The notes under the pieces are model-generated. The model searched no databases. It was given only the letters and a program-made list of their open reading frames with translations, and was not told the DNA's origin. Position numbers and translations under genes: made by a program. Source: Aurantiacibacter atlanticus (GTDB lineage Bacteria > Pseudomonadota > Alphaproteobacteria > Sphingomonadales > Sphingomonadaceae). Taken from it: a DNA stretch of 64,000 bases. Positions 63,624 to 64,000 of this stretch are shown here, piece after piece; position 1 is the stretch's first letter; each line of letters begins with the position of its first letter. Location of the stretch: positions 1,178,001 through 1,242,000 of the forward strand of contig NZ_CP011310.1 of the NCBI RefSeq assembly GCF_001077815.2, read 5' to 3'.

Positions 63624-64000
63624 TTACGCGCTGCGAACGATCTGGCGCACCAGCATGAAAGCCTCTGCTGCGCGCGCATGAACCGCTGACCCCCGCAAGG
63701 TTGCGAGTGCTTTCAAGGCTTCAATCGAACGTTCTTCCGGGAATGGCCTGACCTGGCTTTCAAAAGCAGCGAAGGCATCAAGCTTGCGACCCAGTGTCGC
63801 AGAGATGTCCACGAATACATTGGGCACAAAAGCTGGAGTGGTCGGTGCGGCAAACCAATTTGTCTCGGAAAGTGTCTCATAAGCCAGAATCTGGCAGGGA
63901 GCGTCATTATTACGCGGGCGCGCTGCCACCATTGCGGCGAGAAAAACAATTTGATGGTCGAGGTGAATATCCCCGATAAAGGGCAGCAGCAGCGTATCCG
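63624..64000 (-). CDS. PIG-L/LmbE-type deacetylase, N-terminus cut by window edge
   Basis: The frame enters at the right edge and reads LLLPFIGDIHLDHQIVFLAA, the HxDH-type zinc motif of LmbE/PIG-L deacetylases, then YETLSETNWFAAP, NVFVDISATLGRKLDAFAAF. It stops at 63624. Substrate may be an N-acetylated sugar. The N-terminal half is outside the window. Confidence 0.78.
   Translation of the reverse strand, partial: DTLLLPFIGDIHLDHQIVFLAAMVAARPRNNDAPCQILAYETLSETNWFAAPTTPAFVPNVFVDISATLGRKLDAFAAFESQVRPFPEERSIEALKALATLRGSAVHARAAEAFMLVRQIVRSA

Overview
The window looks like the chromosome of an alphaproteobacterium, most likely Sphingomonadales (Erythrobacteraceae-like). The reasons are high GC throughout, the CopA/CopB copper cassette with an ECF sigma factor, the pyrB/pyrC' pair, SPOR-domain lipoproteins beside a ParA gene, and the cysteine-type fds formate dehydrogenase. 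It falls into two halves that meet at a tRNA-Val gene (35701-35775).

Left half (1-35.6 kb) is accessory. 1-12 kb holds stress and carbohydrate genes: universal stress proteins, a YHS / FAD oxidoreductase / isoprenylcysteine methyltransferase-like / DUF2933 operon, cfa, a Bax inhibitor-1 family protein, edd-pgm and a class I aldolase. 12-35 kb is a copper island broken up by four insertion sequences or remnants. Its core is copB, copA, an ECF sigma factor, a CnrX-like periplasmic metal sensor and a CnrY-like anti-sigma gene. The anti-sigma gene is split after codon 10 by a 961-bp IS5-family element; deleting the element and one TTA target copy restores a 98-residue frame. The motif TTGAGGG-N16/17-CGTA lies before the anti-sigma gene, before copA and before a divergent operon (DUF2231, methyltransferase, DUF411, Met/His peptide), and is a candidate promoter for that sigma factor. 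Two further operons, each starting with a DUF5676-type membrane protein and carrying a copper P-type ATPase, lie behind CsoR-like palindromes; the csoR gene itself is at 32136. An APC permease, a glutaredoxin, a channel gene split by an IS427-type element, and decayed copies of aldolase, DUF302 and Usp genes fill the rest.

Right half (35.7-64 kb) looks like stable chromosome: sppA; pyrB with a catalytically dead dihydroorotase homologue; an SDR; a TPR-SPOR lipoprotein / ribbon-helix-helix / ParA cluster; SEL1-SPOR; DUF418; bfd-bfr behind a possible iron box; a formate dehydrogenase operon (fdsG-fdsB-mobA-fdsA-[36-aa ORF]-fdsD-fdhD) with mobA in an unusual position; a ferric-reductase-like membrane protein; a helix-hairpin-helix lipoprotein; a LysR regulator divergent from valine-catabolic mmsA / 3-hydroxyisobutyryl-CoA hydrolase / mmsB; a beta-helix polysaccharide-lyase-like lipoprotein; a LuxR-type regulator; and a PIG-L deacetylase cut by the right edge.

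All calls come from reading the sequence and from memory of the families; no database search was run.
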